Positions 1 through 13,115 are shown, counted from the stretch's first letter. The stretch: DNA of 64,000 nt from Tetmemena sp. SeJ-2015 (GCA_027382625.1 JAJKFJ010022111.1:1-64000), one strand, 5' to 3'. Program-made: numbers and translations. Notes: generated from the letters alone by a model not told the origin.

Positions 1-1038
1 TTTCGCGATAGCTGATCTCACTGACATTCCAACTCAGCCACGAACTTGCCAAGTTGGTTGTCGACTCTAAAGTTGCAATTTGGGACACCGACTTGCAAAG
101 GGCCCCTCGTATGGAGTTGACTTTTGACACACATTACAACTTGTACTTGAGTATGTCAAAGTCAGACTTGAAAGTCAGGGTTGTTCACACAGACCTTGAA
201 ACTTGGACATCATTTAAAAATGTCTAACGCAAAAAACCCAGTTTTTTGGCACTACTTTCAGCCAAACTTTTGCACCTCAATTTTGATCTGAATGTGAGGT
301 CTGCTTACAACCATTTGAAACTTGAAAAAAAAATTTGCAGATATTTTACAAGTTGTAAATTTGCTCTAAATCACAATCATTTAAAAGACCCGTTTGAACT
401 ACCCCATTTCAATCTTGTGTATAATGATGACAAAGTAACTTGTCCACTGACAAGGTAAACTCTGTACCTCGTTTAAATTTGTAAAACATGAGACTCGTTG
501 CAAGGTCCAACAGGAACTAAAACCATAACAATACTAATTTGGGAAATTTTGATAGCCAAAGTCATGACTGTGTAAAAGTGTCTCAAAAATGTATTTAAAG
601 TTGGGCGTTTAAACTGGTGTCATTTAACACTATAAACCCAAACCAAGAATTACTCCAATGATCATATAAATATCAGTATGCAAATGACACCCAATTGAGA
701 GAGTATAAATTGAAGTCGGTGAATGCAAATAAAATGGGGTAAAAATTATGAAAATATCAATTAAAATAGGAGTAAATTAAAGTAGAAAAAATATGTTTTG
801 TAATCTTAAGTCTTTAAATAAATTTTTAAATGTTTTGGGGGTAATAACTTGCATTGATTTAAGAAATTCTTCTTAATATTGATTTAATTGATTGATTAAT
901 TCGGGTATATATATTTAATTTATTAATTGATTGAATTAAATTGGTTTCTGGAAAATTTTTAACATTCAATTCTAATATTACAATATTATTGATTGATGCT
1001 TTAAGCAACCCTAATAAGTGAATCTATTGAGTACTCAG
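1..1038. other. Germline flank without a recognisable gene
   Basis: No reading frame with TAA/TAG as Gln is sustained here. The first 500 bases are less AT-rich than the rest and carry many short ACTTG/CTTG words in the same orientation, as a decayed repeat might. From about 700 the sequence becomes typical AT-rich spacer. I see no tRNA, transposase or terminal repeat. A short extension of the following gene's frame upstream of its first ATG cannot be excluded. Confidence 0.4.
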
Positions 1039-4000
1039 ATGCAAACGCAAGGGAGTGCAGTTGGAACTGGTGGCTATAGTAACACTTCTAATAAGCCAAC
1101 TCCAAATATCCTGAGCTCAAATGTCTCTCCAAATTCAACCTTCAACTATAACTAGTATATAGTTAAACTTTATCCAGAGATTTATTATAAGCACAGTTGC
1201 AAAGTTAAAATCACTCTAGCTCTAAGAATGCTTCCAGTTAGTACTTTCAAAGAGTTCAGAATTCTTCGAAGAGAGCACCTGGACTAGAGGAAGAGGAGAA
1301 GGTGCCAAACTTGAAACAAATAGCTCAGAGTACTCAGTAGTAAAATGGGTAATCGAACTATCAGCAAATCTAAAGTCATATCGCATATGCTCATAGCAAA
1401 GCTGCCTATACCACTAGTTTGATCGAGTAAAGTCATTTTAAAAAGGATAGTTGTCACTCCCTTTAATTTTGAGCAAAGTCAAAGATTCAACGACCTGGAG
1501 TAAATTTAAACTAACTCTACTAATGGTGGTCAAGGAAGACACAAGCCTACCTAGAGCTATATTCAATCTGTGGGCATGCCTCAACAAAGTGTATTTGCAG
1601 CTGGATCTTTAACCTAAGATTTTAATGTTGGACTATCAAATAATTTCTAGCAAGCCTCTATCTAAAGACCAAGGCATATCTAAGGCTTGTACTTTATTTT
1701 CTCTGTAGCTTGCTTCTTAGTTTAATGAAGGCGCTTCTATGTCAAGTCAAGGGATAGAAGTGAACTCAATGCCAATTAATGTTCGAGGACACCCACCTTC
1801 GCAATCATAGTACCAGCCTCAGCAATCACCTCTCGAGAAAGGAGAGATGCAGTTAAGTAAACGACATCAGATGCGCATGACTTCAGGAGACTCAAGGAGG
1901 GGAAGCAATCACACCCATAATATGACCAGAAGTTTGATTGAAGATGGAAGTGAGGATTTCACCAACATAGAGGAGCGCTTAATGGAGGACACTAAGATTT
2001 CTTGCAGGTTTGCCGTTGCTAGCTCTCTTAACAATGTTAAAATTCCAAACCTCATTTAATTCAAATAAATGTTTCACAAAGTAAGTAGCTTATTAGATTG
2101 TTGTCTAAAGTCTATTGAATAATTTTGATTGCTGTCGAAGCCATTTCTATAACTTTTTTAAGGAAATATCCTGAGTATATTTGCAATCAAACTAATCCGA
2201 AGATCTTTAATTAATACTCTTCATGAGGTTTTATATATTTAAAACTCAACATGCGAGTAACTTATTTCAGTCTATTTGAGTCTATTAACTAAAAGAAGCT
2301 TACTGTACTATATAATATATCCTTAAGATTTTCATCCTCATAGCACTCCGTCATTGGATATCTGTTAAAACATCTATCTTTAGTGATCAAGCAGGTGAAA
2401 AAGCAATAGCAACAGAATATAAGGAACAGGAGGGGTACCACTTAGTCTTTAAAAAGCCAAGGCCCCAGCAACTAGCCTAGTAAGGAGGAAACATTTGAGA
2501 CTAGTTCTTTCTTTGACGAAGGAGTCAGTTAAAAAATATAAGGGATGTCTCCTCAGAGTAATAAACACAACCAAAGCTATCCTAATGAATCTATCATACA
2601 CAACAACTCTATATTATAAGCAATTTGATGTCACCTCACAGATGCAATCAAGTGGAGGGTTACAATTTGCCGACTATCTTCAATACTCTAATGTTTGGCA
2701 TCGATCAATCCAAAGTTAGTGACAATATCAGAGAGTCCTTCTCCAATCTTTCGCAGAAGGGCGGGGGTAGGCAGTCCTCTTCAAACCAGCTTCAAGTTTA
2801 GAGTAATGGTAACTACCAGAAACAGCTTAGTAATAAGTTTGCAGCAAAGTCCATAGAGCAATAAAAGAAGTCGTAGAAGTCACTTAAAACCACTAATACT
2901 CCGGGAAATGCTAATGGAGCAGCTAATTAGAAATAGCCTTCTTCCAACCAGGCTTAGTAGCAGACCGATAGAAACTCTTCTAAGGGCCCTTAGAGCTCTG
3001 GCAATTCTAATGTCGGTGGTCTCTCCTCTCTTGTTACTAAAGTAGAGCTTGGCTAATCTCCTATCATGGTTTTCGACCAGCAAGCATCTAAGAATAAACA
3101 AGGACAAAAGAACATGATTCCTCCTAGTGCTAATCAACAGAATAGACAGACAAGTGGAAACACGAAAAATCAATAGCAAAAACCAAGTTTAACAAGAAAT
3201 GCATTGAATTCAGCAAATTAAAGGATCAGTACAGGAAATGATGCTGCCAAAAGTTCATCAAGATCCAGAGCTCAAAATAATTAAAACACTGGTAGTGCAG
3301 GAGGAACATCTAACTCCTAGAAGAATAGATCACCTTCTGGAGCTAGCCATTCTCAGTCCCAATCATTAGGAAGACAGAGCTATCTAAAGCTTGCTGCTCA
3401 TCAGAATTTGAGGATAGAGCAAAATATAGATGCTGTTGAGTCTATCAATACAGAGACTCTAAATACTTAGATAGGACAAAATAGTTCAAGCAATTAGAAT
3501 GCTCAAGCTAGAACTAGATAGAGATAAGGACTTGCGAGCAATTCAAGCAAGGGAGCAACTTCTTACACTTAGCAGTAGCAGATGTAGTAATAAATTCCTG
3601 ATTTTGAAAACGACTCTTCTGAGGAGAATATCCAACAGCTGAAAGGCAACGAAGAAAGTAAAGCAGCTGAGGATGGCGAAGAAGATGAGCAGGAAGATCA
3701 GGATCAACGAATCCAAGATGCAGCTGCTAATTAAATAGAGGACTTCTAGAGTTCGGAGCTGCATAGGAACCATTTGATATAGACACTACAGAGTTTATAG
3801 TATATCAAGACATTGCCACCTGTTAACCCTGCTGAAATAAAGTCAAGAGTCATTAAACTTCCTCCTTTCAAAAATTCCAACAGTAAGTAAATAGAGTTCT
3901 CTTAATATTCCTATAGTTAAGAAGACAATAATCTTCGACTTGGATGAAACTTTAGTGCACTGCATCGATGATATAGAGAACAACCCTTGTGATGAAATTA

Positions 4001-4746
4001 TAAATGTGACTTTTCCAAATGGTGAAACTGTTCAGGCAGGAATAAACGTGAGACCATATGCAATTGATTGCTTGAAGAAGGCAAATGAAAATTACTAAGT
4101 GGTCGTCTTCACAGCAAGCCATAAGGCTTATGCTGACGTTGTTTTAGATAGCTTGGACCCAGATAGATAACTTATCTAATATCGACTTTACAGAGAGCAC
4201 TGTATTAGGACTGAAGAGGGCATTTACATAAAGGACTTGAGGATTATCTCGAATAGAAATCTCAAAGATGTCATCATAGTAGATAATGCTTAATTTTATA
4301 CTCAATCACTATCACTTTATAATGCTGTATATTCGTTTGGGTATCAGCTAGATAACGGTATTCCGATTATTCCGTTCTATGATGACAAGAGTGACGAGGA
4401 GTTGATGCATCTTATCTTCTACTTCAATTGTTTGGCTTAATGCGCTGATGTCAGAGAGTAGAATAGAAAAGCTTTCTTATGATTGATTATATGAAGCAAT
4501 ATCTTATCTGATTAAACTTTCCAGCTTAAGGACTTATAAGAAATTGACATAGCAGAATATCTGTAGTCGATGATGACTCAGAATAATCCCAGTGCTTCTT
4601 CTCATAGAAGAGGTAGAAGACAATAAAACAATCAGCAGCAGCTAGAAAATAGCGAGGAAGCAGACACTGAATAAGAGACTCCATAATAAAACTAATCACC
4701 CGGAAGGGGCAGAGATCACAATAACAATAGAGCTCCTTAAAACTGA
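1039..4746 (+). CDS. Q-rich protein with C-terminal FCP1/SCP1-like (HAD) phosphatase domain
   Basis: Predicted Ser/Thr phosphatase of the NLI-interacting-factor (FCP1/SCP1) family, which acts on the RNA polymerase II C-terminal domain or similar substrates. The catalytic motif FDLDETLVHC (DxDxT) is read from about 3928, followed by a block with RPYAIDCLKKA, VVVFTASHKAYAD and VIIVDNAQ, giving all the core HAD elements. The region 1.0-3.8 kb is long, low-complexity, Gln/Ser/Asn-rich and frame-broken at several places, as expected of unjoined MDSs; about 2060-2380 is non-coding and probably one IES. A 34-nt intron precedes the catalytic motif, and an IES at 4472 lies just after the domain. The tail is Q-rich and ends at TGA 4744-4746. 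The first ATG (1039) is a guess because the frame is open upstream. Family assignment is firm; the exact start and the N-terminal joins are not. Confidence 0.8.
3883..3916 (+). other. 34-nt spliceosomal intron in the phosphatase gene
   Basis: It begins GTAAGT and ends CTATAG. Removing it joins the Asn/Ser-rich linker to KKTIIFDLDET in frame; without removal the linker frame does not reach the catalytic block. The length is typical of the very short introns of hypotrich ciliates. Confidence 0.75.
4472..4516 (+). other. IES, 45 bp, pointer CTTTC
   Basis: CTTTC occurs at 4472-4476 and again at 4517-4521. The AT-rich stretch between them brings an in-frame TGA. Removing the insert with one pointer copy reads NRKAFQLKDLQEID without interruption and continues to the TGA at 4744. 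Confidence 0.8.
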
Positions 4747-4888
4747 GGGAAAGAAAGTAGGCTGACTTCTTTTAATTAAAAGAAGATTCTCAGCACTTCA
4801 TCTTTCTTAAAAGTATTTACAGTTTCTAGTTTTCGATTAATTTTCTTTTTTAAATAGAACTTGTAGCCTATAGTGGATCATAATTAGA

Positions 4889-5867
4889 GTTAGTTATTAA
4901 TCTGAGAGCGTCACCATCAAGGAATTTGAAGAGGCCACTGAAAGAGTTATTGCAGGTATTGAAAAGAAACTACCTCTCTCCGAATTCGAAAGGAGAACAG
5001 TAGCTTTCCACGAGGCTGGCCATGCAGTCGCTGCCTGGTTCCTAGAGCACTCTGCTCCTCTTCTCAAGCTGACAATTCAAATGTTTAGTCAGACATATAA
5101 GGGTGTAATTATGGAATGTTTATTGATTGTTCCCCGTGCGAAGGGAGCCCTTGGCTTTGCTCAATACTTACCAGACGAGCTAAACTTGTACAACAAAGAG
5201 CAACTGGAGGATATGATAGTCATGGCTCTGGGTGGAAGAGTGTCCGAGGAGATCTTTATAAGATTATTTTTAATGATAGTTTGATCTTCTTCAACAGACT
5301 GACGACTGGTGCATCTGACGATATCAAGAAAATCACAGGTATCGCTCAAGGCTTGGTGACAGAGTACGGAATGTCTGACGTACTAGGTCCCCTAAACTAC
5401 AATGTGGAAGAGGGATATTAAAAACCCTACTCTGACAAGACTAACCGCATTATTGATGCTGAGATTAAGGCCATCATTGACAAGGCATACATTCGTTGCA
5501 AGGAACTTCTCACTGATAAAAAAGACCTCATTCAAAAGTAAGTTGAAAGATTAAGATGCTTGGTGCTCATTATTCTTATAGATTGGGAGAAACACTTCTT
5601 CAGAAGGAGACATTATCACTTCCAGACATAGTTGATATCCTAGGTCAGCGTCCCTTCCCCCTCAAGGAATCTCTAAAGGAATATCTGTAAGAGCTCAGAG
5701 AAAGATCAGTTGAGGAAGCAGAACTTAAGAACTCATAAGCTGCGGAGCCTGATCTAGGCGAAAATAAAACCTCAACAGAGTACCATGACTCTCAAGAGGA
5801 ATAAGAAGATGTGGCAGAAGGTAGAGAGAGCAAAAGCGACAAATAGAATAACGATAATAAGTAATGA
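4889..5867 (+). CDS. AFG3/FtsH-type ATP-dependent zinc protease, M41 peptidase part only
   Basis: C-terminal metalloprotease half of a mitochondrial m-AAA protease. It shows the zinc site HEAGH (in [13 protein letters not shown]), the downstream Asp ligand in [18 protein letters not shown], and the family-typical [11 protein letters not shown]. Two IESs (5075 and 5251) interrupt it, and a 44-nt intron (5538-5581) lies before the last exon. After joining, the frame runs to TGA at 5865-5867 through an acidic, Gln-rich tail. What is missing is notable: no transmembrane region and no AAA+ ATPase domain lie upstream, because the preceding gene ends only about 140 bases earlier. The rest is either an MDS set elsewhere (a scrambled or dispersed germline locus) or absent. 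The left boundary is approximate. Confidence 0.85.
5075..5125 (+). other. IES, 51 bp, pointer ATT
   Basis: It splits the conserved motif LLKLTI | [18 protein letters not shown] flanks it at 5075-5077 and 5126-5128. The length is a multiple of three and it holds no TGA, so it would pass as an in-frame insertion. Alignment with the AFG3/FtsH family, where these two halves are contiguous, shows it does not belong to the protein. Confidence 0.75.
5251..5282 (+). other. IES, 32 bp, pointer GATCTT
   Basis: GATCTT is repeated at 5251-5256 and 5283-5288. Retention shifts the frame; removal gives [16 protein letters not shown], the expected conserved M41 block. The six-base pointer, the frame test and the family alignment all agree. 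Confidence 0.9.
5538..5581 (+). other. 44-nt intron in the FtsH-like gene
   Basis: It begins GTAAGT and ends TTATAG. Splicing joins DLIQK to LGETLLQKE in frame, between the last two parts of the M41 domain. Confidence 0.7.
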
Positions 5868-6017
5868 TATAGCCAAGCAAAGAAGCCTTGAAATCTAGCT
5901 CGAATATATTAATACATACTTTTCCAGCAATTAAAAAGAACCACCTAACTTTTCTGTAAATTTTGCTGGTTATGATCTTATTTAACTTAATAAGTTTTAC
6001 CAATACCAAATTATCCT

Positions 6018-8800
6018 TCATGGACTATAAAAATTTTGAGCTCTAGTGTGATTTGGCTTTTCTTGTTCCTCGCTCTCTGAGCTTTGAATTGCTCTATTTC
6101 TCCTAGATTTACGCTTACCCCTGCCTAATTCTTGATCTTGATGCTATGTACTTTTAATATCTTGAATCTCTTTCTGTTGTCTTCTACCTATTTTTGATCC
6201 ACTACTTTATTGAGGCGAAATGTTCTATCCTAATTGAGGAGTGAATTAGTTCTTCTTTTATGATGATGCCTTTGCTTGAGTCTTTATCGCTAATTCATTT
6301 GCACTCAAAGCTTCTTCTTCCTCTGATTAAAAAAGCATTATAGAATGCTTTTTTTATAATGAAAGCTCATTTTGAGAATATAAAGCTGCTTTATTATTGT
6401 TGTATTTATCTTCAGTGAATCTTTTCTTGGCTGCAGTTTGCAAATCTTCGGCATTCAGTTTGATTGAATACTATTGGTTGGTCGGTAACTCTTTTAAATT
6501 AGAGTATCTTATTAAAGATAGTTTAATATTTTACTCCTGTCTATAGATTGACTTCTCATCTACAAATGCAGGCACGCTTATATCTGCAGTCTTGTCATTT
6601 TAGTAATACAACTCAACATTTTTATGACCATCTAATTAATTTATAAACTTTAATATAAATGGAATGAGTTTAGTTACAGTTTAGGCATTTAATTTTATAT
6701 TTTTTATTCTTCATATTCTATAAATAGCAGGGAAATTAAATTCTATTTATGAATTAGCTGTCACTTCACATCAAAATGGGAAGCATAATTAGAAGAGATA
6801 TTATGAATATTTTAACTTTTGAGGCCTTTTATGGTTAAAGATGATTGATATCGATAACCTTAAAGAGAAATATCTTATTTTAATTATCTTTGGAAACTTA
6901 AGAAAGGTCTAATGAATTATTTAATACTGGCAATATATCCACTAGTTATTTAAACCAATTTCACTTTTCGATTTGATTGTAATCATTATGATTAGAGCTT
7001 GCTCTCACTCTCAGATTCTGTTTCGGATATATGATCAAACTACTGGTACTCCTCCTCCTACTGGCACTTCTATTCTTTTTCTACGATAATTTTGATAGGA
7101 TATATTTGGCCCCTCTTCTCATCAATTAATATAGTGAGAGGTTTTAGTTAAATACTTAATCACAGGACTGATCCAACCTCAAGTGTGCTTTCCTGTTATC
7201 CTGGCCAAACAACTGAGACAACTTAATTTCATGATCATTCCTTTATGCAAATATATATATTTCAAAATGAAATTGTTGTCCCTTTACTTGTGAAATGCCT
7301 CATTAACCTCATTAAATATAACTTAATAGGCAACTATAAATGTAAGTATTGCTCAGTTATTCCCTTATGAAGACTTGTCTCGTAAATTGCTGCTTGCTTT
7401 GAGTGGGTGAATTGATGCCCTGACTTATTCTACTTGCCCACACTTAAGAACTCTTGGTCTATATCATTCTTTTTAGAAGCCTCTAACTTAACTTTATCTG
7501 CTATATAAATATATACACATCCATTGCTAGATCTAAAGGTCTTCTTTACTAATTGAGATTGTTTTCTATTTTTACAGACTAAGCCTTTAAAAAAATAAAG
7601 CAATAGAGAATAATAAAATAGCCTCCTGCTTGATCTGTACTGGAGGCTGAGTGGATGCTCTTGATCTAGTGACTCTTTATGAAGTAGTTTGAGACATTTC
7701 TGAAAGTATCTAACTCTGAGGTAGGTTTGCACTCAGCTGAGAGTTGCTCGCATAAAGATTATATCTTAACTCCATTTTTATAGATATAAGATTACTCAAC
7801 TCCCTGTCAATAGAATCTACTTCGTCTGCATCTTCCCTTTTCACTGAAGTAATTTTAGGGGCTTTTTGTATCTGAGAATTGCTAGATATCTAAATTTATA
7901 AGATCATATTAGGAATATATATTGTATCTAAGTGAGAGTTGGAGGCGCTTTGAGTTTGCCTTTGGTAGCCCTGCCTGAGATTCGCCTTCCTTAATTAGTC
8001 TGAACTCTATAGATAAAATCTTTTTTAATGCTTGTTAAAATTAAATTACACTCCCTTAAATTCATCTTCGCTTTCACTGAGGATATCAATCCTTTCACTC
8101 TCGTCCTCTTCTTCATCCTCTGTATCTACATCTTCTTCCTTCTCACTTTCTGGGTTAGTTTTGATTTAAGCTTATCTCCTTGGTCTTGCATTTTAAGCAA
8201 CCTACTTTATTATCCTTGCTTGTTGTTGGTTCTAACTTAACTGGCTTATTTTGGCGGGTGGAATAAGTGCTCACACTTTTCTGAGAATAGCTCTCTTGAA
8301 GTCTTGTTGAGCTGCGCTATGGCCTTCCTGATTAACTCACATACTAGTTCTTCATAATTTCCTGATAACTTATCTGAGGCTGCTTCAATAGAATTTAAAC
8401 TAACTCTGATTTAAAGAAAAGACTTCTTTTCTGCCTTCTGTAGCACAGCTCTTAAGAACTAAAGCTATAATGCTATATGATATGCTCTTCTAGTGGATGT
8501 TCTTTGAGACTACTAGTATGACTTTGGCTCTGTTTTCACCCTCTTCTGACTTGTCTTCCTAATTTGCTTTGAAGATTTCTTTTTACTCTTAGAAGTTCTC
8601 TTGCTCTTGCCCGCACCTTTGTAACTTTCATCATCCTCCTCATAGTCTGAGGAAATATCCAAATCCTCATCATCATACTCTTCTAACATGCTTTCCTTTC
8701 CAATTTCAAAATCCTCTTCTTCATCTTCATCATCACTTATCCTATTTAGCTTAGGCACCTTTTTCTTATTGAATTTGAACGTCCTCTTCCTTGTTTTCAT
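6018..8800 (-). CDS. Charged, Gln/Ser-rich protein of unknown function
   Basis: Not recognised. It starts at ATG 8798-8800 with a Lys/Arg-rich head (MKTRKRTFKFNKKK), then long acidic runs alternating with Lys/Ser-rich stretches (SKSKKKSSK), a more ordinary helical segment, and a further acidic block. The 3' third is Gln/Ser-rich and ends in TGA at 6018-6020. Alternating acidic and basic tracts are common in nuclear or chromatin proteins, but no domain was identified. Several frame changes, with a TGA in one frame near 7465, imply at least three unresolved IES junctions. It converges with the FtsH-like gene, leaving about 150 bp between their stops. Confidence 0.6.
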
Positions 8801-8932
8801 TTCAAAACTTATTGCGGGAAATTACTTTATTCAATTATAATTTGCTATCATTTCCAAAATGGATTCCAGCTCTTCTTTCAAGTATATAGCAAGTACTTAA
8901 ATTATATCTACAAATCGAAGATAGCGAAAAGT

Positions 8933-11900
8933 TCAAACCTGAGGTCTAGTTTAGACAACGTGGAATTTGTTATTGTAGTAAGCACCCTCAATGTCCTAGC
9001 TCTCTCCATAGATTTCCTCGATTATAACCCCAATTCTGCCCACGTTGCGCATGAAGTTCTCTCTGAAGCCCTTGTCAGTCAGCAGTTTCTCCGAGTGGTA
9101 TTTTATTCTGAACTCGGTCGTTCCCATCATAGGGTATGAATCAAAAAGTCCAGCTCCTGCGAAGCCTGGCAAGTCCTCACTGTTTGAGTCAGAGCGGAAG
9201 ATATAACCACTTGCCTTCAATCCTAGTGGCTTGTTAGGGAAGGCGTTAACTAAAGGCTGCTGAGTGGTCTTGTCATAAGTGAAACTGAATGCCTGGCCTG
9301 CCATTGTTGAGACGAGGGCCTCTCCCATTCCTAAACAGCTCTCAACATAAACTTCATTATCCTCTCCATTCGTAGGGTTAGAGGTGTGGATCACATATGC
9401 GTACTCGCAGGAACTACTTTCTGAACTAGCACTGCCATATACACAGAGTGGAGGGTAACTCCTATCTTCTTAGTTGCTAAGAATGCGCGCTCGTTAAACT
9501 TACTTGCCCACACCATCTTAATTGTCTTCCAGGCCTGTGCGAAATCTTACTGAGCGATACCAAAGTTAATAAGTTGTGCTCGGAGGAAAGCGTGATTCTT
9601 ATCTTACTCATGGAAACTCAATCTCATGACTAGATCCTTGCACTTGAATAAAATCTTATTCATTCTGTCTACGTTCTTGCATCTCTCGAGTCTCTTAATA
9701 AACTTATTGAGGCTTTCTTCAATCTCAGGCTCCAATGAAAGGGAATATTCCATCATCTTGAAGGGGATGCATCCTGATTAGGGCAATTCGACCCAGCTTT
9801 CAAGGCTATCTCTCAGGATCTTTATGTTATTGGATTTAGCTCCCATGTAAATACATAGAAATATATAAATTTAAATTAGAGAAGTGAGAAATTTACTTTA
9901 TATACATCCTTTAGATTTAGAATTTCTAAATAAGATATATAATGTGAGTAGCAGTGAACTCATCTATAGGGATAAAAGCTTTGGGGAAATCAGGAGGAGT
10001 TCGCACATTCTTGGCGTTGTCAATTATATTCTGAAGAATCAAAGAACTAGAAGCTCTCCTTGTGATAGGTGTATTAGGATTCTGCTCCTGATATCTTATA
10101 AATATAAGACATATCTCCCTTAATTAATTAGCATTAATCTGACGTTATGGTTTTCTGAAGTCATGAAGATATGTTTACCAACGAGAGATTTAAGGTCCTT
10201 CATATGCTACTCGTTGAAACTCACTGAGAACATCACCTTTAAGTTTCTCGCTCTTACACTCACATGAGCAAGCACATCTGGGTAGTCTGTTCCATCTACT
10301 AGAACAATAGCCTGTACGTTATTGGGGACTTCTTCTTCTCCAGAGATCTTCTCACAAAGTAGGATAGTTCTGCGCTCGTAGGTGTGATGCATAACTTCAG
10401 CTAGAGTTTTAACGTGCTCCACATATCCTCGAGAACCGTGAGAACGGCCCTAAGATATGATGATCCAGTCTCCAACATGAGCACACTGACGAATATGAGG
10501 GTCTATTTTCTTTAGTATCATACTTAAACTGAAGAAGAGAGTTCCTCTAATTAACTCCTCTGCAAAGATCTTATAAGCGTAAGCTTCTAGATTCATCTCT
10601 TGTCCAAGGACCTCTGCTTTGCCTTGAATTAAGGTCATGAATTAGTCATTTACCTCACCCAAACTTTGCTTCACTCTATCTACTACTGATTTTAGCTTGC
10701 GGGCATTTTCCTCATTCATGTTCTTGGAGTTATTTTGTACTAACTAGTCCCAATCTTCTTTGCAGTATGTGAGTTCATCCCATTTGTACGAGAGCTACAG
10801 GTTTGAGAGAATAATTGCTGCCTCTCTGATATAAGCTTCAAATCCAATGTCTATGTGAATAATCTTCTCTGTCAACTGTCTCAAATAGGACTCTAAAGCT
10901 TTAAATAAATAATGATCAGAGCTGAAGCGTTAAGGAGAGTATAAAATTTAAAGCGACATCTAGAAAGAGGATGTCCTTGAGTTTTCGTTAATTGTTGAAG
11001 TCCATATGTGATTGGTGCAGATTATAACGCAGCTTTGAAACTCTTTCCATTTACCTTAGTGTGTCAGGATCTCCATAGTTTCTCATCAAGTCATCTATCA
11101 TACCTTTGGTATCATTTCCTAAATGCTGCTTGGCTTCATTCGTTAGTTAAATTCAATTCTCAATTAGGAACTTTGCATATGAATTCGATAAGATTTGGAG
11201 ATCTCCTGATGAATGCATCTCCTTTAATATTTGAAGATAGCTCTCAAAGGACCCAATCGCTTCTGGTTTGTACCAAGGTTCAGTAGTGATCTTCCTCTCA
11301 TAAGAGGCTAGTCTTTCCTTAGTAATACCATTTTGTCCTAGCACTTTCCAGTACTCGCTCATATTTCCACCACTTTTTAAATAAGCAAGAAGTGCTTCGC
11401 ATATAATTGCTAAAAATTCAGCTTAAGTTAAATCCAATTGGATTAAAGTTTATGTAGATATCATCTGGAGTGGTATTGTTGTGGAGTTTCTGATGCCATT
11501 GCTCATAGAAATGGCCTGCAGTCTCAGGGATTTTGTGGTTGTGCATGATGTGCAGAATCTCATCTCTCACTCTCTATCCATTACCAGCTCCTTTTCCAAT
11601 CATCGAGATCATTGAACGTAACAAGTCATCACTAGTCAAGAACTGATTACGATCACTCTGCTTTGCTTATCTGACATACTGATTAACGATTTCATCAGTA
11701 AGAGAAATTTGTGCTCCTTGTAAATCTTTAGGCTTTGTGTTGTAATTCTTTTGCCAGGTTAGTTGCTTTGTAAAACTGTATCTGAGCCAAATGAATAGAT
11801 AGGCCCTAAATTCACGAATTAGTTACTGATAGCAAATAAGAAGGACTAATTGTACTATAGATCGAATGGCTTTCTTACATGTGGTCTCTGTTGCTCTGAT

Positions 11901-13115
11901 CGATTCTACCCGAAAGCATTTCTCTGCACTTATATTGAATAAATGAGAAATAGCATAAACTTTCCATATCTGTGCATGAGAGTCCAAGAGCCCTAAAATT
12001 AGATAAGAATAATATCTTTTGAGAGGGAGTGATTCATTCATCAATATCAACTTACAAACTCCACTTCGCACTTTATTATCTCTCCGACTATTTCTCCTAT
12101 TTTGCCCAAAGGAAGGTTCTTATTGTGGTGCTACTCCTCGTGATGGTGTTCTGGCTCAACCTAGAACAAAATACAATGGAATATTAACTTAGAAGTTGAT
12201 ATGGAAGTCTTTGTTGAAGTTATTGTGCCATCTGTTCTTTTTCTGCTCCAAAAGCACATAAGATATTGACTTTAGAGATAAAAAAATAAAATGTCAAGAT
12301 AATTTATCTATCAAGAATTTAGAAAATTTATGAGGTGTAATTTTAGAGAAGGCTCAACATCTTGGACCCATGAGAAGTCGAGGTGAATAGTTCTAAAATC
12401 AGGGTTACTACTTTCCGCAGCTTGAAACTTAGTCTGCACTGCTTTGCCGTCAGGCCAACGCTTATTATCGCTAAGGGGCTGCGGGAGATGCTTGTCATCA
12501 GGTCCAGTCCACTCGCCTAAAGCCTTTCTGCCTAGACCCCAGTGCATGACCAAGTCATCATTTCTATCTCTGAACTCTGCAATGATGTCAATCACATATT
12601 TGTTCGTTATTTATATCTCCTCCTGATCATCCTCCTCTTCCTGCTCATTCAAAAAGTACTTTAAACTGACTAATTCTTAAATAAATTCTACTCGTCTTTA
12701 CTTTCCTCACCTTCCTGATCTCCCTCTTCTTCTTCCTCATCGTCATAATCCTCGTCTGAAAGATCGCTTGCTCCTTTCGACTCTTCTTTCTTTGACTTGT
12801 TGAGAGAAGACTCATCGATTAGTTTTCCTTTCTAGTCCACCTTAAAGTGACTCACAAACACATTCACTTTCAGATCGTTGTGCACCTAAATCAATTATCT
12901 TTTATGCTTAACTAATTCTATTAAATGGTCTCATTCATGAAGTTAGCGCTCTATTTCAGCTATTCTAATCTCTGAGCCACATTCATAGCTGAGTGAGAGT
13001 GATAAGATTCATCCAAGTTCAAAGATTAGACAGTTAAAAATAAAAATACTGTTAATAAACGTAAAGATCTCTCTAGCTGAGCGTCAACGTGCTGATGATT
13101 ATTGGTTGCCTCCAT
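8933..13115 (-). CDS. Alpha-glucan water dikinase (GWD)
   Basis: GWD transfers the beta-phosphate of ATP to glucosyl residues of starch-like glucan via a phosphohistidine, priming the granule for breakdown. From N to C terminus on the minus strand: an acidic linker; a CBM45-like starch-binding block with MHWGLGRKALGEW (about 12.5 kb); SEYWKVLGQNGITKERL (about 11.3 kb), typical of plant GWD; the phosphohistidine domain with SGEEEVPNNV and VLAHVSVRARN containing the catalytic His (10.2-10.4 kb); and the C-terminal nucleotide-binding domain with SGYIFRSDSNSEDLPGFAGA and a final VVQTRPQV (9.0-9.8 kb). The start ATG is at 13113-13115 and the stop TGA at 8933-8935. It is broken by several unresolved IESs, for example near 9.85-10.15 and 11.4 kb. 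It implies storage or digestion of a starch-type polymer. Confidence 0.88.

Noticed and set aside
4889..5867. Reading TGA as a sense codon to explain broken frames genome-wide
   Set aside because: TGA ends the phosphatase, FtsH, GWD, uL22m and other genes at family-appropriate positions, and most breaks are explained by pointer-flanked inserts.
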